A DNA stretch of 64,000 nucleotides, from NCBI RefSeq assembly GCF_020439865.1, contig NZ_JAGRPF010000147.1, forward strand, positions 1 through 64,000, given 5' to 3'. A model generated the notes under the pieces. It did not search any database. It worked only from the letters and a program-made list of their open reading frames with translations, and was not told the origin of the DNA. How positions within the stretch are numbered: the first letter of the stretch is position 1; every line of letters begins with the position of its first letter. The translations under genes were made by a program, and so were the position numbers. Shown here piece after piece: positions 36,466 to 45,109 of this stretch. The stretch is from Prosthecobacter sp. Its GTDB lineage: Bacteria; Verrucomicrobiota; Verrucomicrobiia; Verrucomicrobiales; Verrucomicrobiaceae.

Positions 36466-36485
36466 CTCCACCTTGCTTGGTGGAG
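36466..36485. terminator. Hairpin between convergent HMA and sulfatase genes
   Basis: CTCCACC and GGTGGAG form a 7-bp stem with a 6-nt loop (TTGCTT), directly after the HMA stop codon and 14 bases from the sulfatase stop. There is no T-run on either side, so termination is inferred from placement. Confidence 0.5.
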
Positions 36486-36499
36486 GGCATCTGACCGGA

Positions 36500-37915
36500 T
36501 TATTCGTCCGCCTTCTTTTTCTTCTTCGCTTTGCCTTCGCCTTTTTTCTTTTTCTCGGCTCCGGAGGTTGAAGGAACTTCGGATCCGGGAGGAGGAATTG
36601 CGGCGCCGAGTTTGGTCTTGATGTCGCTCATGCCGACTTCGCCGGCGAGACTGGTCCACTCATACGGGTCCTTGGAGTGATCGTAGAGTTCTTCGCTGCC
36701 ATCGGCATATCGGATGTAGCGCCAGTTGGCGTCGCGCACGGCGTGGTTGCCTTTGCCGTGGGTGCACACGGCCACGCCGTCCCATTTCGCAGCGGGATCT
36801 TTGAGCAACGGCATCAGGCTTGCGCCTTTGACGTGTTCCGGCACGGGAAGACCGGTGAGTTCACAGAGGGTGGGATACATGTTCACGTAGTCCACGGGTG
36901 CTGCGCATGTGGTGCCGGGCTTGGTGATTCCGGGAGCGATGATGGCCATGCTGGTGCGTGTGGCCTCCTCCCAGAGGGTGAATTTGCGCCAGTGGTCCTT
37001 TTCACCGAGATGCCAGCCGTGGTCCGTCCACCACACGATGATGGTCTTGTCCTTGCGCGGGCTTTGATCGAGACCGTCGAGCAGGCGGCCGACCTGATCG
37101 TCGAGGAAGGAAATGGTCGCGAGATAGGCCTGCACGCCCTTCTTCCACTGGTCGCCTTTGACCACCGCGGCCTGATCACCCTCGGGTGCGGCCATCCTTT
37201 TGCCGGGTGCGGGCACATCATCGAGGTCGTTCTCCTTGGTGACCGGGAGCTTGATGTCGGCGAGTGGAAAACGGTCGAAGTATTCGCGCGGCACATACCA
37301 TGGCAGGTGCGGCTTGATGTAACCGAGGGCGAGGAAGAGCGGCTTGTCGGTCGGAGCGGTCTTGAGATGGTTGATTGCCCAATCGGTGGCCTTGTAGTCA
37401 CCCATGTCGGACGGTTTGGCATCGACCGGACCCCAGTCGAAGTGGCCGCGGTTGAGGCCGTTCATGTTTTCCTCGTGCTCCTTGATGCTGGGAAAAAGGC
37501 CCGCCCACTCGGTCCAGGTGTCCGTGCGGCCCTCGCTGCCGTAGCCGTGGTAAATCTTGCCGCCGCCGAGGGTGTTGTAACCGCTGGCGAGGAAGTGACG
37601 GTTGAGCGTGACGATGTTCTTCATCACGCCCTGCGCCGGATCGTTGTTGGTGTAAACACCGGTCTCCCATGGACGCAGGCCGCTCATCAGCGCCGCACGG
37701 GAGGGATTGCAGGCCGGCGCCGCGCAGTGTGAGTTCGTGAAGGCGGTGCCGCGCGCCACGAGGCGGTCGATGTTCGGTGTCCTCGCCTGCGGATGCCCGC
37801 CGAGGTAGCTGGTCCAGTCGTTCAAATCATCGACGGCGATGAACAGAACGTCCGGCTTCGATTCAGCAGCGAAAGCGGCGGTGGCGAGGAGGCAAAAGGC
37901 AAGGAGGCGCTTCAT
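36500..37915 (-). CDS. Secreted sulfatase (iduronate-2-sulfatase-like)
   Basis: 471 residues with a signal peptide (ending A-A-F-A-A-E). Metal-binding D29-D30 sit in A-V-D-D-L-N-D-W. The active site is C69-N-P-S-R, where Cys must be converted to formylglycine, followed by A-A-L-M-S-G-L. W-W-T-D-H-G-W-H-L-G-E is the C-terminal metal motif. The opening and the D-D-L-N-D-W motif resemble the iduronate sulfatase group. The C-terminal about 28 residues are a Lys/Gly/Glu-rich tail. The likely substrate is a sulfated polysaccharide. No maturase gene is present in the window. Confidence 0.93.
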   Translation of the reverse strand: MKRLLAFCLLATAAFAAESKPDVLFIAVDDLNDWTSYLGGHPQARTPNIDRLVARGTAFTNSHCAAPACNPSRAALMSGLRPWETGVYTNNDPAQGVMKNIVTLNRHFLASGYNTLGGGKIYHGYGSEGRTDTWTEWAGLFPSIKEHEENMNGLNRGHFDWGPVDAKPSDMGDYKATDWAINHLKTAPTDKPLFLALGYIKPHLPWYVPREYFDRFPLADIKLPVTKENDLDDVPAPGKRMAAPEGDQAAVVKGDQWKKGVQAYLATISFLDDQVGRLLDGLDQSPRKDKTIIVWWTDHGWHLGEKDHWRKFTLWEEATRTSMAIIAPGITKPGTTCAAPVDYVNMYPTLCELTGLPVPEHVKGASLMPLLKDPAAKWDGVAVCTHGKGNHAVRDANWRYIRYADGSEELYDHSKDPYEWTSLAGEVGMSDIKTKLGAAIPPPGSEVPSTSGAEKKKKGEGKAKKKKKADE

Positions 37916-37959
37916 GGTCCGCCTTGAACGGAGTCATGAAGAGGGTCTTGCACCCCAAC

Positions 37960-39237
37960 TCACGGGGCCTCCGTCTCCAGCCGGTACATCGTTCCCTCTT
38001 GGGAGAGCAGCACCGGCTCACCTTCGGGATCGGAAGCCACCAAGGTCGGATTGAATTTGTGATCCGCGCTCTTGCGATACAGCACGCTGCGCCGGCTGGC
38101 ACGACCGCTGGCGGCGTCGATCCCCAGCGCCCAGACGGTGCCGAAACCCCAGTCGGCAAACACGAACGAACCGTCGAGCTGCGGCAGTTTTTTCCCGCGA
38201 TACAGCAGCCCGCCGACGATGCAGATGCCTTCGCCCCGCATCCGAGTGTAGGCATGCACGGGATCGGTGGTGACCAGGTTTGGCAGATAGCCATGCTCAT
38301 GGAAAAAGCTTTTGGCCGGGCCGTCGCGGTCGCTCCAGCCGTAGTTCGCGCCGCGTTCGACCCGATTGATCTCCTCCCACAGATCCTGACCCACATCGGC
38401 GCACCAGAGCTGGCCGGAACGTGCGTCGAACGAGAGCCCCCATGGGTTGCGAAAGCCGAGCGCGAAGATTTCTCCGCGCACGGTTTGTTCTTTGGCGAAC
38501 GGATTGTCCGCAGGGATCGCATACGGCAGTGCGCCGCTGCGGCTGTTCACGTCGATCCGCAGGATCTTGCCGTGCAACACCCAGGGGTTCTGCGCCAGAC
38601 GGTAGGGATCGTCACGCAGGCCACCGTCGCCCAGCGCGATGTAGAGCATTCCGTCTGGCCCAAAGGCGATGTGACCGCCCCAGTGATCCGCCAGCGGCTG
38701 GGGAATCTCCAGAATTACGCGCTCGGTTTCGGGCAGCGCCACGGGGTTGGGGGATTTCGATACGCGCATCTCGCTGATCACCGTCCGTCTCGGATCGTTC
38801 TGCGAGTAGCTGAGATAGAACAGACCGTTTTCGGCGAATCGCGGATGGAAGGCGATGCCATGAACGCCTTCTTCGAAGAGCAGCAGCGTCTTCATCTTTT
38901 CGCGGAAATCGAGGAACGGCCGCCCGTGGCCGCTGCCATCGAGCCGCACGGCGCAGAACTCACCGCGCTGCATGGCGACTACCTGTTCTCCGCTGTCGTC
39001 GGGTCGTGTGGCCAGCATCACCGGCGAGTCAAACTCACGGTCGAAGGCCAGCTTGCGAAGCACGAGGCCCGGCATCTGGTCCTCGGGAATTTCGAGAGGG
39101 GGGATGCCCGGCACGTCGGTGACGGCCTTCGGTGCCTCGGTTTCGGAAACGGCGTGACAACGGGAGCTGTCAGCACAAAAGAAGGCCGCCAGCGTCAGGC
39201 CGGGCAGCCAGAGTCTCGAACAGGGGATTTTTTTCAT
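37960..39237 (-). CDS. PQQ-dependent sugar dehydrogenase-like beta-propeller protein
   Basis: 425 residues from 39237 with a signal peptide. Family motifs: G-V-H-G-I-A-F-H-P-R-F (usually L-L-G-L-A-F-H-P), Y-L-S-Y-S, H-W-G-G-H-I-A-F-G-P-D-G-M-L-Y-I-A-L-G-D-G-G, G-F-R-N-P-W-G-L-S-F-D and E-E-I-N-R-V-E-R-G-A-N-Y-G-W. These match the soluble glucose/sorbosone dehydrogenase (HipL/Asd) family, where the His pairs with PQQ as catalytic base. Whether PQQ is bound is unknown, because no pqq genes are near. A frame extension to 39381 adds non-signal sequence. Confidence 0.9.
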   Translation of the reverse strand: MKKIPCSRLWLPGLTLAAFFCADSSRCHAVSETEAPKAVTDVPGIPPLEIPEDQMPGLVLRKLAFDREFDSPVMLATRPDDSGEQVVAMQRGEFCAVRLDGSGHGRPFLDFREKMKTLLLFEEGVHGIAFHPRFAENGLFYLSYSQNDPRRTVISEMRVSKSPNPVALPETERVILEIPQPLADHWGGHIAFGPDGMLYIALGDGGLRDDPYRLAQNPWVLHGKILRIDVNSRSGALPYAIPADNPFAKEQTVRGEIFALGFRNPWGLSFDARSGQLWCADVGQDLWEEINRVERGANYGWSDRDGPAKSFFHEHGYLPNLVTTDPVHAYTRMRGEGICIVGGLLYRGKKLPQLDGSFVFADWGFGTVWALGIDAASGRASRRSVLYRKSADHKFNPTLVASDPEGEPVLLSQEGTMYRLETEAP

Positions 39238-39367
39238 TGGGGGTGGTTGCGTGAACCGCATGGACCATGCCATGCAGACAGCGCTGCCGCCAGTTCGCTC
39301 GAGACACAGTTTCGTCAAAGTCAGCCGTCTTGAGATGTCGGCCTTTATGCGGCGTTTAATCCGCCCT

Positions 39368-39955
39368 ATGAATTTTCTCATCCGCTCGACGCTGCATGGC
39401 AGCCTGGGTTTTGCCGCTGTCAGTGTGGCAGCCTATTCGATCTGGGCCTTTGCACCTCGCGTGGCCGGCAGTGAAATAGGCATGTATGCGCTGATCGCTC
39501 TCGTTTATCTCGGTGGAGCCGGTCTGGCATTGTGTGGGTTGTTGAAGGGAGAAAACAAGCTCGGGCGCTTCTACCGCATGTTTTTGCCCGCATTCTTTGG
39601 CTATGCGCTGATCTGGAGCCTGGCGTGGTTTTTGATCAAAGATCCGCCGGGCATGAAATTGCGTGAGTGGACCGGCGCGGCGGCGGGCACGTTGTTTTTC
39701 TCATGGGTGTGCTGGATCGCGCTGAAAAAGCCTGTGGGGTTCTGGGGCGCGGCGCTGGTACTTTTTGCCCTGCACACGCTGGGTTATTTTGTCGGCGGAA
39801 AGTGGATGTACGGTGTTTTGGGGACTGGAATCGAGGGCTGGACGAAGCCACAGGTCGCCATGGTGGCTAAATTGGGGTGGGGATTGTTCCACGGGCTTGG
39901 TTTTGGGGCAGGGATCGGGTTTATGCTTGGCTGGTGGCAGCGAGGGACGCGCTGA
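39368..39955 (+). CDS. Integral membrane protein of unknown function
   Basis: 195 residues from 39368, with about six hydrophobic segments: F-G-x-A-A-V-S-V-A-A-Y-S-I-W near the N-terminus, Y-A-L-I-A-L-V-Y-L-G-G-A-G-L-A-L, F-F-G-Y-A-L-I-W-S-L-A-W-F, G-T-L-F-F-S-W-V-C-W, A-L-V-L-F-A-L-H-T-L-G-Y-F and a Gly-rich last one (G-L-F-H-G-L-G-F-G-A-G-I-G-F). There is no transporter or enzyme motif. The frame opens upstream at 39251, but those residues are charged and unlikely to be translated. Divergent from the PQQ-type gene. Confidence 0.7.
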   Translation: MNFLIRSTLHGSLGFAAVSVAAYSIWAFAPRVAGSEIGMYALIALVYLGGAGLALCGLLKGENKLGRFYRMFLPAFFGYALIWSLAWFLIKDPPGMKLREWTGAAAGTLFFSWVCWIALKKPVGFWGAALVLFALHTLGYFVGGKWMYGVLGTGIEGWTKPQVAMVAKLGWGLFHGLGFGAGIGFMLGWWQRGTR

Positions 39956-39957
39956 CG

Positions 39958-39974
39958 CTTTGTGAATAACAAAG
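39958..39974 (+). terminator. Weak hairpin after the membrane protein gene
   Basis: CTTTGT and ACAAAG pair around GAATA, three bases after the stop codon. The stem is only 6 bp and is followed by A-rich, not T-rich, sequence. Weak candidate. The 102-base gap up to purF holds nothing else I can name. Confidence 0.25.
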
Positions 39975-40057
39975 GACGCAAAAATCTTATCCAGATAAAC
40001 TGATTCCACGTGTTGCACTCCTCCCACCACATGCCAATGATGGGCGCTCCTTCCTGA

Positions 40058-42040
40058 ATGAGCGACCCAATCCGGCACGAGTGCGGCATAGCAGTGGTGC
40101 GGCTGAAAAAGCCGCTCGGATACTTCTATCAAAAATACGGCAACGCCCTCTACGGCTTTGACGCCCTTCAGGCGATCATGACCAAGCAGCGCAACCGCGG
40201 TCAGGACGGCATTGGCATCGGCTGCACCAAGCTCGACATGGCCCCCGGCCTCCCCTACATGTTCCGCGTGCGCAGCACGGAGAGCGTCGAACGCATCGCC
40301 CAGGTCTTTGACGATGAACGCAAGGAGTTCAAGCGCATCGCCCGTCGCATCGACAAGCAGCGCAAGGACGAGCGTGACCAGGAAGGCAAGGAGTTTGTGC
40401 CGTTCGAGGAAGACCCCGAGGCCATCAAACGCGAGTTCGAGATGGCGGGGGAGATTTACATCGGTCACCTGCGCTACGGAACCAGCGGCGATTTTGGCAA
40501 GGGCGCCCTGCATCCCTACATCCGCCGAACCACCTGGCCAACTCGCACGCTGATGGTGATGGGGAATTTCAACCTCACTAACACCCGCGAGCTCAACCAG
40601 ATCATGATGAAGCGCGGGCAGCATCCCGTCTTCGGTACGGACACGCAGAGCGTGCTCGAGGAGATCGGCTTTCAGCTCGACGAGGCGCACACCAGACTTT
40701 ATCACGACCTGCGTGACTCAGGCATGTCGGGGGAAAACATTCCCGCACACATCAGCGCACAGCTCGATGTGACCAAGGTCGTCCAGGACTCGGCGAAGCG
40801 TTGGGACGGCGGTTACGCCATCGTTGGCGTCATCGGCAACGGTGATCTCTTCGCGATGCGCGACCCCAGCGGCATCCGCCCCTGTCACTACTACGAAAAC
40901 GACGAGATCCTCGCCATCGCTTCCGAGCGCGTCGCCCTGATGTCCGTTTTCGGCGTGCACGAGGAGGACGTCAGCGAGCTTCCTCCCGCCCACGTCGCCG
41001 TGGTCAAGGCCGACGGCAGCATGAGCGTCCAAAAGTTCACGGAACCGCGTGAGTTCAAGCCCTGCTCCTTTGAGTGCATCTACTTCTCCCGTGGCAACGA
41101 CTCCGCCATTTACCAGCAGCGCAAGGCTCTCGGCGAACAGCTGGTGCCGCAGGTCGTGAAGGCGATCGACAACGACTTTGAGCACACGGTTCTCAGCTTC
41201 ATTCCGAACACCGCCGAAACCGCGTACTTTGGCTTCCTCGACGGCCTGCGGAAAGCCCGCCGTGTGGTGGTGAAGGACGCGCTGCTTCAAATGCTGCGCG
41301 AAGGCCACTTCAACGCCGAAGACGAGGCGAAGCTTGACGACCTCGTGCTGCGCAACTGGCCGCGCGCGGAGAAGATTGCACTCAAGGACATCAAGATGCG
41401 CACCTTCATCGCCCAGGAAAACGGCCGTGACGCGCTCGTCTCCGGCAGCTACGACATCACTTATGGTGTCGTCACGGAGAAGGACAATCTCGTCGTCATC
41501 GACGACTCCATCGTGCGTGGCACGACGTTGAAGAAGAGCCTGCTTCGCATCCTGGCGCGCACCAATCCCAAGCGCATCATCGTCTGTTCCACCGCGCCAC
41601 AGATCCGTTATCCAGACTGCTATGGCATCGACATGGCCGAACTGGGCAAGTTCATCGCATTCCAGGCCGCCATTTCACTCCTGCGTTCCCGCGGCATGTC
41701 CCACATTGTGCGTGAGACCTATCAGGCCTGCAAAGCTGAGATGAGGAAGCCCAAGGATCAGATGCGCAATGCGGTGAAGGCGATTTATGCGCCGTTCACT
41801 GATGAGGAAATTTCCGAACGCATCGCCCAGATGATCAGTCCGGAGGACACGCCATGGCACGGCACTGTCGAGGTCATCTACCAGTCCATACCCGGACTGC
41901 ACAGCGCTTTGGGCGCCGAGTACGGTGACTGGTATTTCAGCGGCGATTATCCGACACCCGGTGGCTACTCCGTCGTGAACCAGTCGTTCATTCTCTACTG
42001 CGAAGCCAAAGACGGCCGCGCACACGAAGCGCTACTGTAG
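40058..42040 (+). CDS. purF: Amidophosphoribosyltransferase, long form
   Basis: First step of purine synthesis: PRPP plus glutamine to phosphoribosylamine. It has 660 residues against about 500 for the classical enzyme. An 8-residue propeptide precedes the catalytic Cys9 in H-E-C-G-I-A-V-V. The glutaminase half shows R-N-R-G-Q-D-G, I-G-H-L-R-Y-G-T and a long charged insert (about 75-125, D-E-R-K-E-F-K-R-I-A-R). The PRPP loop is V-V-I-D-D-S-I-V-R-G-T-T (about 478-490). The opening and inserts resemble the long PurF of Bacteroidetes more than the usual form; this is from memory of the family and was not aligned. Confidence 0.92.
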   Translation: MSDPIRHECGIAVVRLKKPLGYFYQKYGNALYGFDALQAIMTKQRNRGQDGIGIGCTKLDMAPGLPYMFRVRSTESVERIAQVFDDERKEFKRIARRIDKQRKDERDQEGKEFVPFEEDPEAIKREFEMAGEIYIGHLRYGTSGDFGKGALHPYIRRTTWPTRTLMVMGNFNLTNTRELNQIMMKRGQHPVFGTDTQSVLEEIGFQLDEAHTRLYHDLRDSGMSGENIPAHISAQLDVTKVVQDSAKRWDGGYAIVGVIGNGDLFAMRDPSGIRPCHYYENDEILAIASERVALMSVFGVHEEDVSELPPAHVAVVKADGSMSVQKFTEPREFKPCSFECIYFSRGNDSAIYQQRKALGEQLVPQVVKAIDNDFEHTVLSFIPNTAETAYFGFLDGLRKARRVVVKDALLQMLREGHFNAEDEAKLDDLVLRNWPRAEKIALKDIKMRTFIAQENGRDALVSGSYDITYGVVTEKDNLVVIDDSIVRGTTLKKSLLRILARTNPKRIIVCSTAPQIRYPDCYGIDMAELGKFIAFQAAISLLRSRGMSHIVRETYQACKAEMRKPKDQMRNAVKAIYAPFTDEEISERIAQMISPEDTPWHGTVEVIYQSIPGLHSALGAEYGDWYFSGDYPTPGGYSVVNQSFILYCEAKDGRAHEALL

Positions 42041-42048
42041 GTCGTGCT

Positions 42049-43068
42049 TCAAACCACTCCGAACGCGCAGACCTCGTTCTTGTTCGCGCAGAGGCGTGTG
42101 AGGTGAAACTCGGCGCAGAGAGGCTGGGCCTCGCGTTTGAGCACGTCGAGCAGGGGATACTCGTCGTGTCCCTTGAACTTGATCGTCACGATGAAATTCC
42201 GCATGCGCTTCTCGCGCAGCCACTCGATCAGCAGATCGATGCTTCGCTGCGGGGCGGCGATGACGTCGCAGACAAGCCAGTCCACGGTCTGCGGCGGCCG
42301 GTATTTAAAGGCGTCGGCGGTTTCAAAGTGCAGGCGCGGGTTGCGCATCAGGTCCTCGCGCAGTTCGGAGCGGTCCACGGCGATGACCGAAGCGCCACGC
42401 TGAATGGCGACGTAACTCCAGCTTCCAGGAGATGCGCCGAGATCGACACAGGTCTGGCCGCGTTCGATCTGGCGTCCGAGGCGCTGCTCGGACTCGACCA
42501 GTTTCGTGAAGGCACGGGAAGGCGCGCTTTTGTCATCAGCAAGCGGTACTTCGCCACGTGGGAACGACGAAATCAAACTTCGCAAAGCATAAGCACGCGG
42601 CGCGGGCGCTACGGAGAGCCAGCCGGTTTCGGGAGACGTGAGCACCCCTTGCACCAACGAGGTGTGGCAATCAAAAACAGCGTCTGTGTCGACCAGCGAT
42701 CGCAGCATATGCCGGCGACGTTTTTTGAGCCGCTCCATCAGGCTTGCTCGAATCAACTCACAACGGTTTTGACCTGCTTTTCCCTCGCCATACTGAGGCC
42801 AGAGGTGCAGACGCCACGGCTGGTCATCGGGAAAGATGCCCGCGACGGATTCGATGATGCGGTCGGCCCACGCATTGATCGACGCAGCGTGGACTTCAAC
42901 GGCATCGGGGAGCGTCTGACGTGCGAAGGCAAGCAGCAGTCCGTCGAGATTCACATCTGCGGCGAAACCGAGCCCGTCGATGTCGCGCAGTGCTGAACCG
43001 GGTGCGGCACGGCGCAGTTCATCCGCGAGAAAGGGCGCAGTGTCGGGATCAGCGAGAAAGAGATGCAC
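42049..43068 (-). CDS. rlmM: 23S rRNA 2'-O-ribose methyltransferase, RlmM-like
   Basis: 339 residues. The C-terminal Rossmann methyltransferase domain has V-D-L-G-A-S-P-G-S-W-S-Y (SAM loop), V-I-A-V-D-R-S-E-L and W-L-V-C-D-V. The catalytic Lys is probably in T-I-K-F-K-G-H-D-E-Y. The order and the W-L-V-C-D motif match RlmM, which methylates C2498 of 23S rRNA in E. coli. The N-terminal part is a THUMP-like region. It converges on purF with an 8-base gap. Assignment as RlmM rather than another FtsJ-like enzyme is likely but not proven. Confidence 0.82.
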   Translation of the reverse strand: MHLFLADPDTAPFLADELRRAAPGSALRDIDGLGFAADVNLDGLLLAFARQTLPDAVEVHAASINAWADRIIESVAGIFPDDQPWRLHLWPQYGEGKAGQNRCELIRASLMERLKKRRRHMLRSLVDTDAVFDCHTSLVQGVLTSPETGWLSVAPAPRAYALRSLISSFPRGEVPLADDKSAPSRAFTKLVESEQRLGRQIERGQTCVDLGASPGSWSYVAIQRGASVIAVDRSELREDLMRNPRLHFETADAFKYRPPQTVDWLVCDVIAAPQRSIDLLIEWLREKRMRNFIVTIKFKGHDEYPLLDVLKREAQPLCAEFHLTRLCANKNEVCAFGVV

Positions 43069-43083
43069 GCTTGGCTTGGCCGG

Positions 43084-44697
43084 TCACGGTTTCGCAGGCA
43101 CGTTTTCCTTGAAAGGGGACACGACTCCAAGGGTGGAGGGCAGAAAGTCGTCGGTGCGGAAGCAGGAGGCTGGGAGGCCCTCGGCGTTCACGAGATTCGC
43201 ACCTTCCGGCCAGCTCGCCCAGGCGTAGCGCACTCCGACCGGCTGCGGCACGAATTCGTTCCAAACGACGACTTCATTGCCCTCGATCTTCGCCTTGGCC
43301 CAGACCCACTTCTGGTCGGCACCCGTGATTTGAAAGTGCTTCAATTCACCGCCGTCGCGCGTTTTCAAACCGCTGCCGGCATGCTCGAACTGGATGCGCA
43401 CCTTGTCGCCTTCCACGACGGAGGAATGATACAGCGGACCGCAGAATTCGGTGCCGTTCTTCCCGTAGTCCTTCGCCAGCGCCCACAAGGCGAGCCGACG
43501 CCCGACCTCCTGCTTGTTCTTCGGGTGGATGTTCTTCTCCTCGCCGATGTCATTGATGATGGCGATGCCGCATTTGTCGAGCGTCTGTGCGGTGAGCGTC
43601 TGCGCTTCCTGAAGTTCGGCCCAGGTGTCGGCGACACCGGCGTCGGTGGTCGCCGGCCTGCCGTTTCCAAAACTGGCGAGCTGCACGATGTAGAATGAGA
43701 ACGCGTCTACCCACTGCTTGCGCCAGTCGTTGATCATCGTGGGCAGCAGTTCCTGATATTGGAAAGCACGTTTCTGATTCGATTCGCCCTGATACCAGAT
43801 GACACCCTTGACGCCGTAGGGAACGAGCGGGGCCACCATGCCGTTGAACAGCACGCTGGGATGATGCGGTGTCTTGGTCGGATCGTCAGACGGGCGGGGA
43901 GCCTGGGGCTTCGTCTTCTTTTTATCGGCGGGCAGCTTGGCATTTTCCGCATCGATTTTCTTCACGAGCTCCTTCCAGTCTGCCAGACGCTTCTCAAATG
44001 CGGCCTGCTCCTTCGGTCCGTCCCACTTCGCGACGTAGTCCTTCCAGTCAGCGAGCATTTCGGAGGCGCAGGGGCGCTCCTCCAGTGCTTCGCGGCTCGT
44101 CCAGGCCTCGATGCGTGTGCCGCCCCAGGAGGTGTTGATCAGGCCGACGGGCACGTGCAGCACCTGATGCAGGTGGCGGCCAAAGAAGTAACCCACGGCG
44201 GAGAAGTCGCCCACGTTCGCACTGGTGGCCTCTTTCCAGGCGCCTTTGCAGTCGGACTGGGGTGTCATGCTCGGGCTGCGTTCGACATTGAACATGCGGA
44301 TTTGCGGATGATTGGCCGCGGCGATCTCCTCTTCGGCCTTGCCGGCCTGCTGTACCGTCCACTGCATGTTTGACTGGCCGGAGCAGATCCACACTTCGCC
44401 GACGAGCACGTTCTTGATCGTGATCGTGTTCTTACCGGCCACCACGAGATCGGCGGGCGTGGCGTTGGCGTTCATCGGGTTGAGCGTCACGGACCATTGG
44501 CCGGCGGGATCCGTGACGGAACTGTGGGTTTGATCTCCGAAAGTCACCTTCACGTCTTCGCCGACCTCGCCGGTGCCCCAGACTCGCACGAGCTGCATCT
44601 GCTGGAGCACCATGCCGTCGGAGAAAATCGTGGGCAGTTTGACCTCGGCATGCAGGCTGGTGGCCAGCAACAGGAGGCAGAAAAAGGCGTGTTTCAT
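43084..44697 (-). CDS. Secreted sialate O-acetylesterase-type esterase
   Basis: 537 residues from 44697, with a signal peptide (L-L-L-L-A-T-S-L-H-A). An SGNH-like SASA domain carries S-G-Q-S-N-M-Q-W (catalytic Ser), W-Y-Q-G-E-S-N and, near the C-terminus, the H-P-K-N-K-Q-E-V-G-R block. The N-terminal beta domain (T-I-F-S-D-G-M-V-L-Q) is standard. Removes acetyl groups from sugars, either sialic acids or plant and algal polysaccharides. An in-frame Met 8 codons upstream adds charged residues before the signal and is less likely. Confidence 0.93.
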   Translation of the reverse strand: MKHAFFCLLLLATSLHAEVKLPTIFSDGMVLQQMQLVRVWGTGEVGEDVKVTFGDQTHSSVTDPAGQWSVTLNPMNANATPADLVVAGKNTITIKNVLVGEVWICSGQSNMQWTVQQAGKAEEEIAAANHPQIRMFNVERSPSMTPQSDCKGAWKEATSANVGDFSAVGYFFGRHLHQVLHVPVGLINTSWGGTRIEAWTSREALEERPCASEMLADWKDYVAKWDGPKEQAAFEKRLADWKELVKKIDAENAKLPADKKKTKPQAPRPSDDPTKTPHHPSVLFNGMVAPLVPYGVKGVIWYQGESNQKRAFQYQELLPTMINDWRKQWVDAFSFYIVQLASFGNGRPATTDAGVADTWAELQEAQTLTAQTLDKCGIAIINDIGEEKNIHPKNKQEVGRRLALWALAKDYGKNGTEFCGPLYHSSVVEGDKVRIQFEHAGSGLKTRDGGELKHFQITGADQKWVWAKAKIEGNEVVVWNEFVPQPVGVRYAWASWPEGANLVNAEGLPASCFRTDDFLPSTLGVVSPFKENVPAKP

Positions 44698-44743
44698 GAA
44701 AAAGTCTCGTGCGGGGTCCAAGTTCGGGCAAGTAAGCCAAATG

Positions 44744-44956
44744 TCACAGAAGTGTGCTGTCGTCCGTACGCTCGAGGCGGCCGATCTTCTTTTTGATCGT
44801 CTCCAGCAGAACGGTCATCTCATGCACGCAGCGGAAGCATTCCTTCTGCGTCTCCTCGTCGGCCAGTCCGGGCACGGCGGGATGAATCTTCATGAACTGA
44901 AGGGCGATGTTTTTGCAGGATTCGCGGATCTGGGCAATGGCGGCGGGTCGGTCCAT
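44744..44956 (-). CDS. Small hypothetical protein
   Basis: 70 residues, mostly helical and charged, with two Cys in E-C-F-R-C and no signal or membrane segment. No motif recognised. Codon use and amino-acid balance look protein-like, and nothing overlaps it. It lies just upstream of the esterase gene, in the same direction with a 46-base gap. Confidence 0.5.
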   Translation of the reverse strand: MDRPAAIAQIRESCKNIALQFMKIHPAVPGLADEETQKECFRCVHEMTVLLETIKKKIGRLERTDDSTLL

Positions 44957-45064
44957 GCTTTCAGCCTAGAGCGCCCCCACGCGCGTGCAAGATGCGGATC
45001 AGGCCGGAGCTCCGTTGGGTGAAGCATGAAGTCCCGGCTCCTGCTTCGGGCGTAAACCTCCGCA

Positions 45065-45099
45065 CATTCGTCATTCCGCATTCGCGATTCGTCATTTAA
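45065..45099. repeat. ATTCGTCATTC-type intergenic repeat
   Basis: Four imperfect copies of an ATTCGTCATT-like word run into the 5' flank of the HlyD gene (CATTCGTCATTC, CGCATTCG, CGATTCGTCATTT). This is the complement of the GAATGACGAA word at 11256-11287 and 50153-50204. The rest of the 153-base gap (44957-45109) shows only a CGGAGCTCCG palindrome at 45005-45014. Confidence 0.6.
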
Positions 45100-45109
45100 T
45101 CTGCCGCCC

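Noticed and set aside
36677..37732. 351-codon plus-strand frame inside the sulfatase gene
   Set aside because: Sulfatase motifs, including C-N-P-S-R, lie on the minus strand. The plus frame is a shadow.
37924..39333. 469-codon plus-strand frame antisense to the PQQ-type gene
   Set aside because: The propeller motifs on the minus strand are decisive.
39238..39367. N-terminal extension of the membrane protein gene (frame opens at 39251)
   Set aside because: The extra residues are charged and low in hydrophobic character. A start at 39368 begins just before the first membrane segment.
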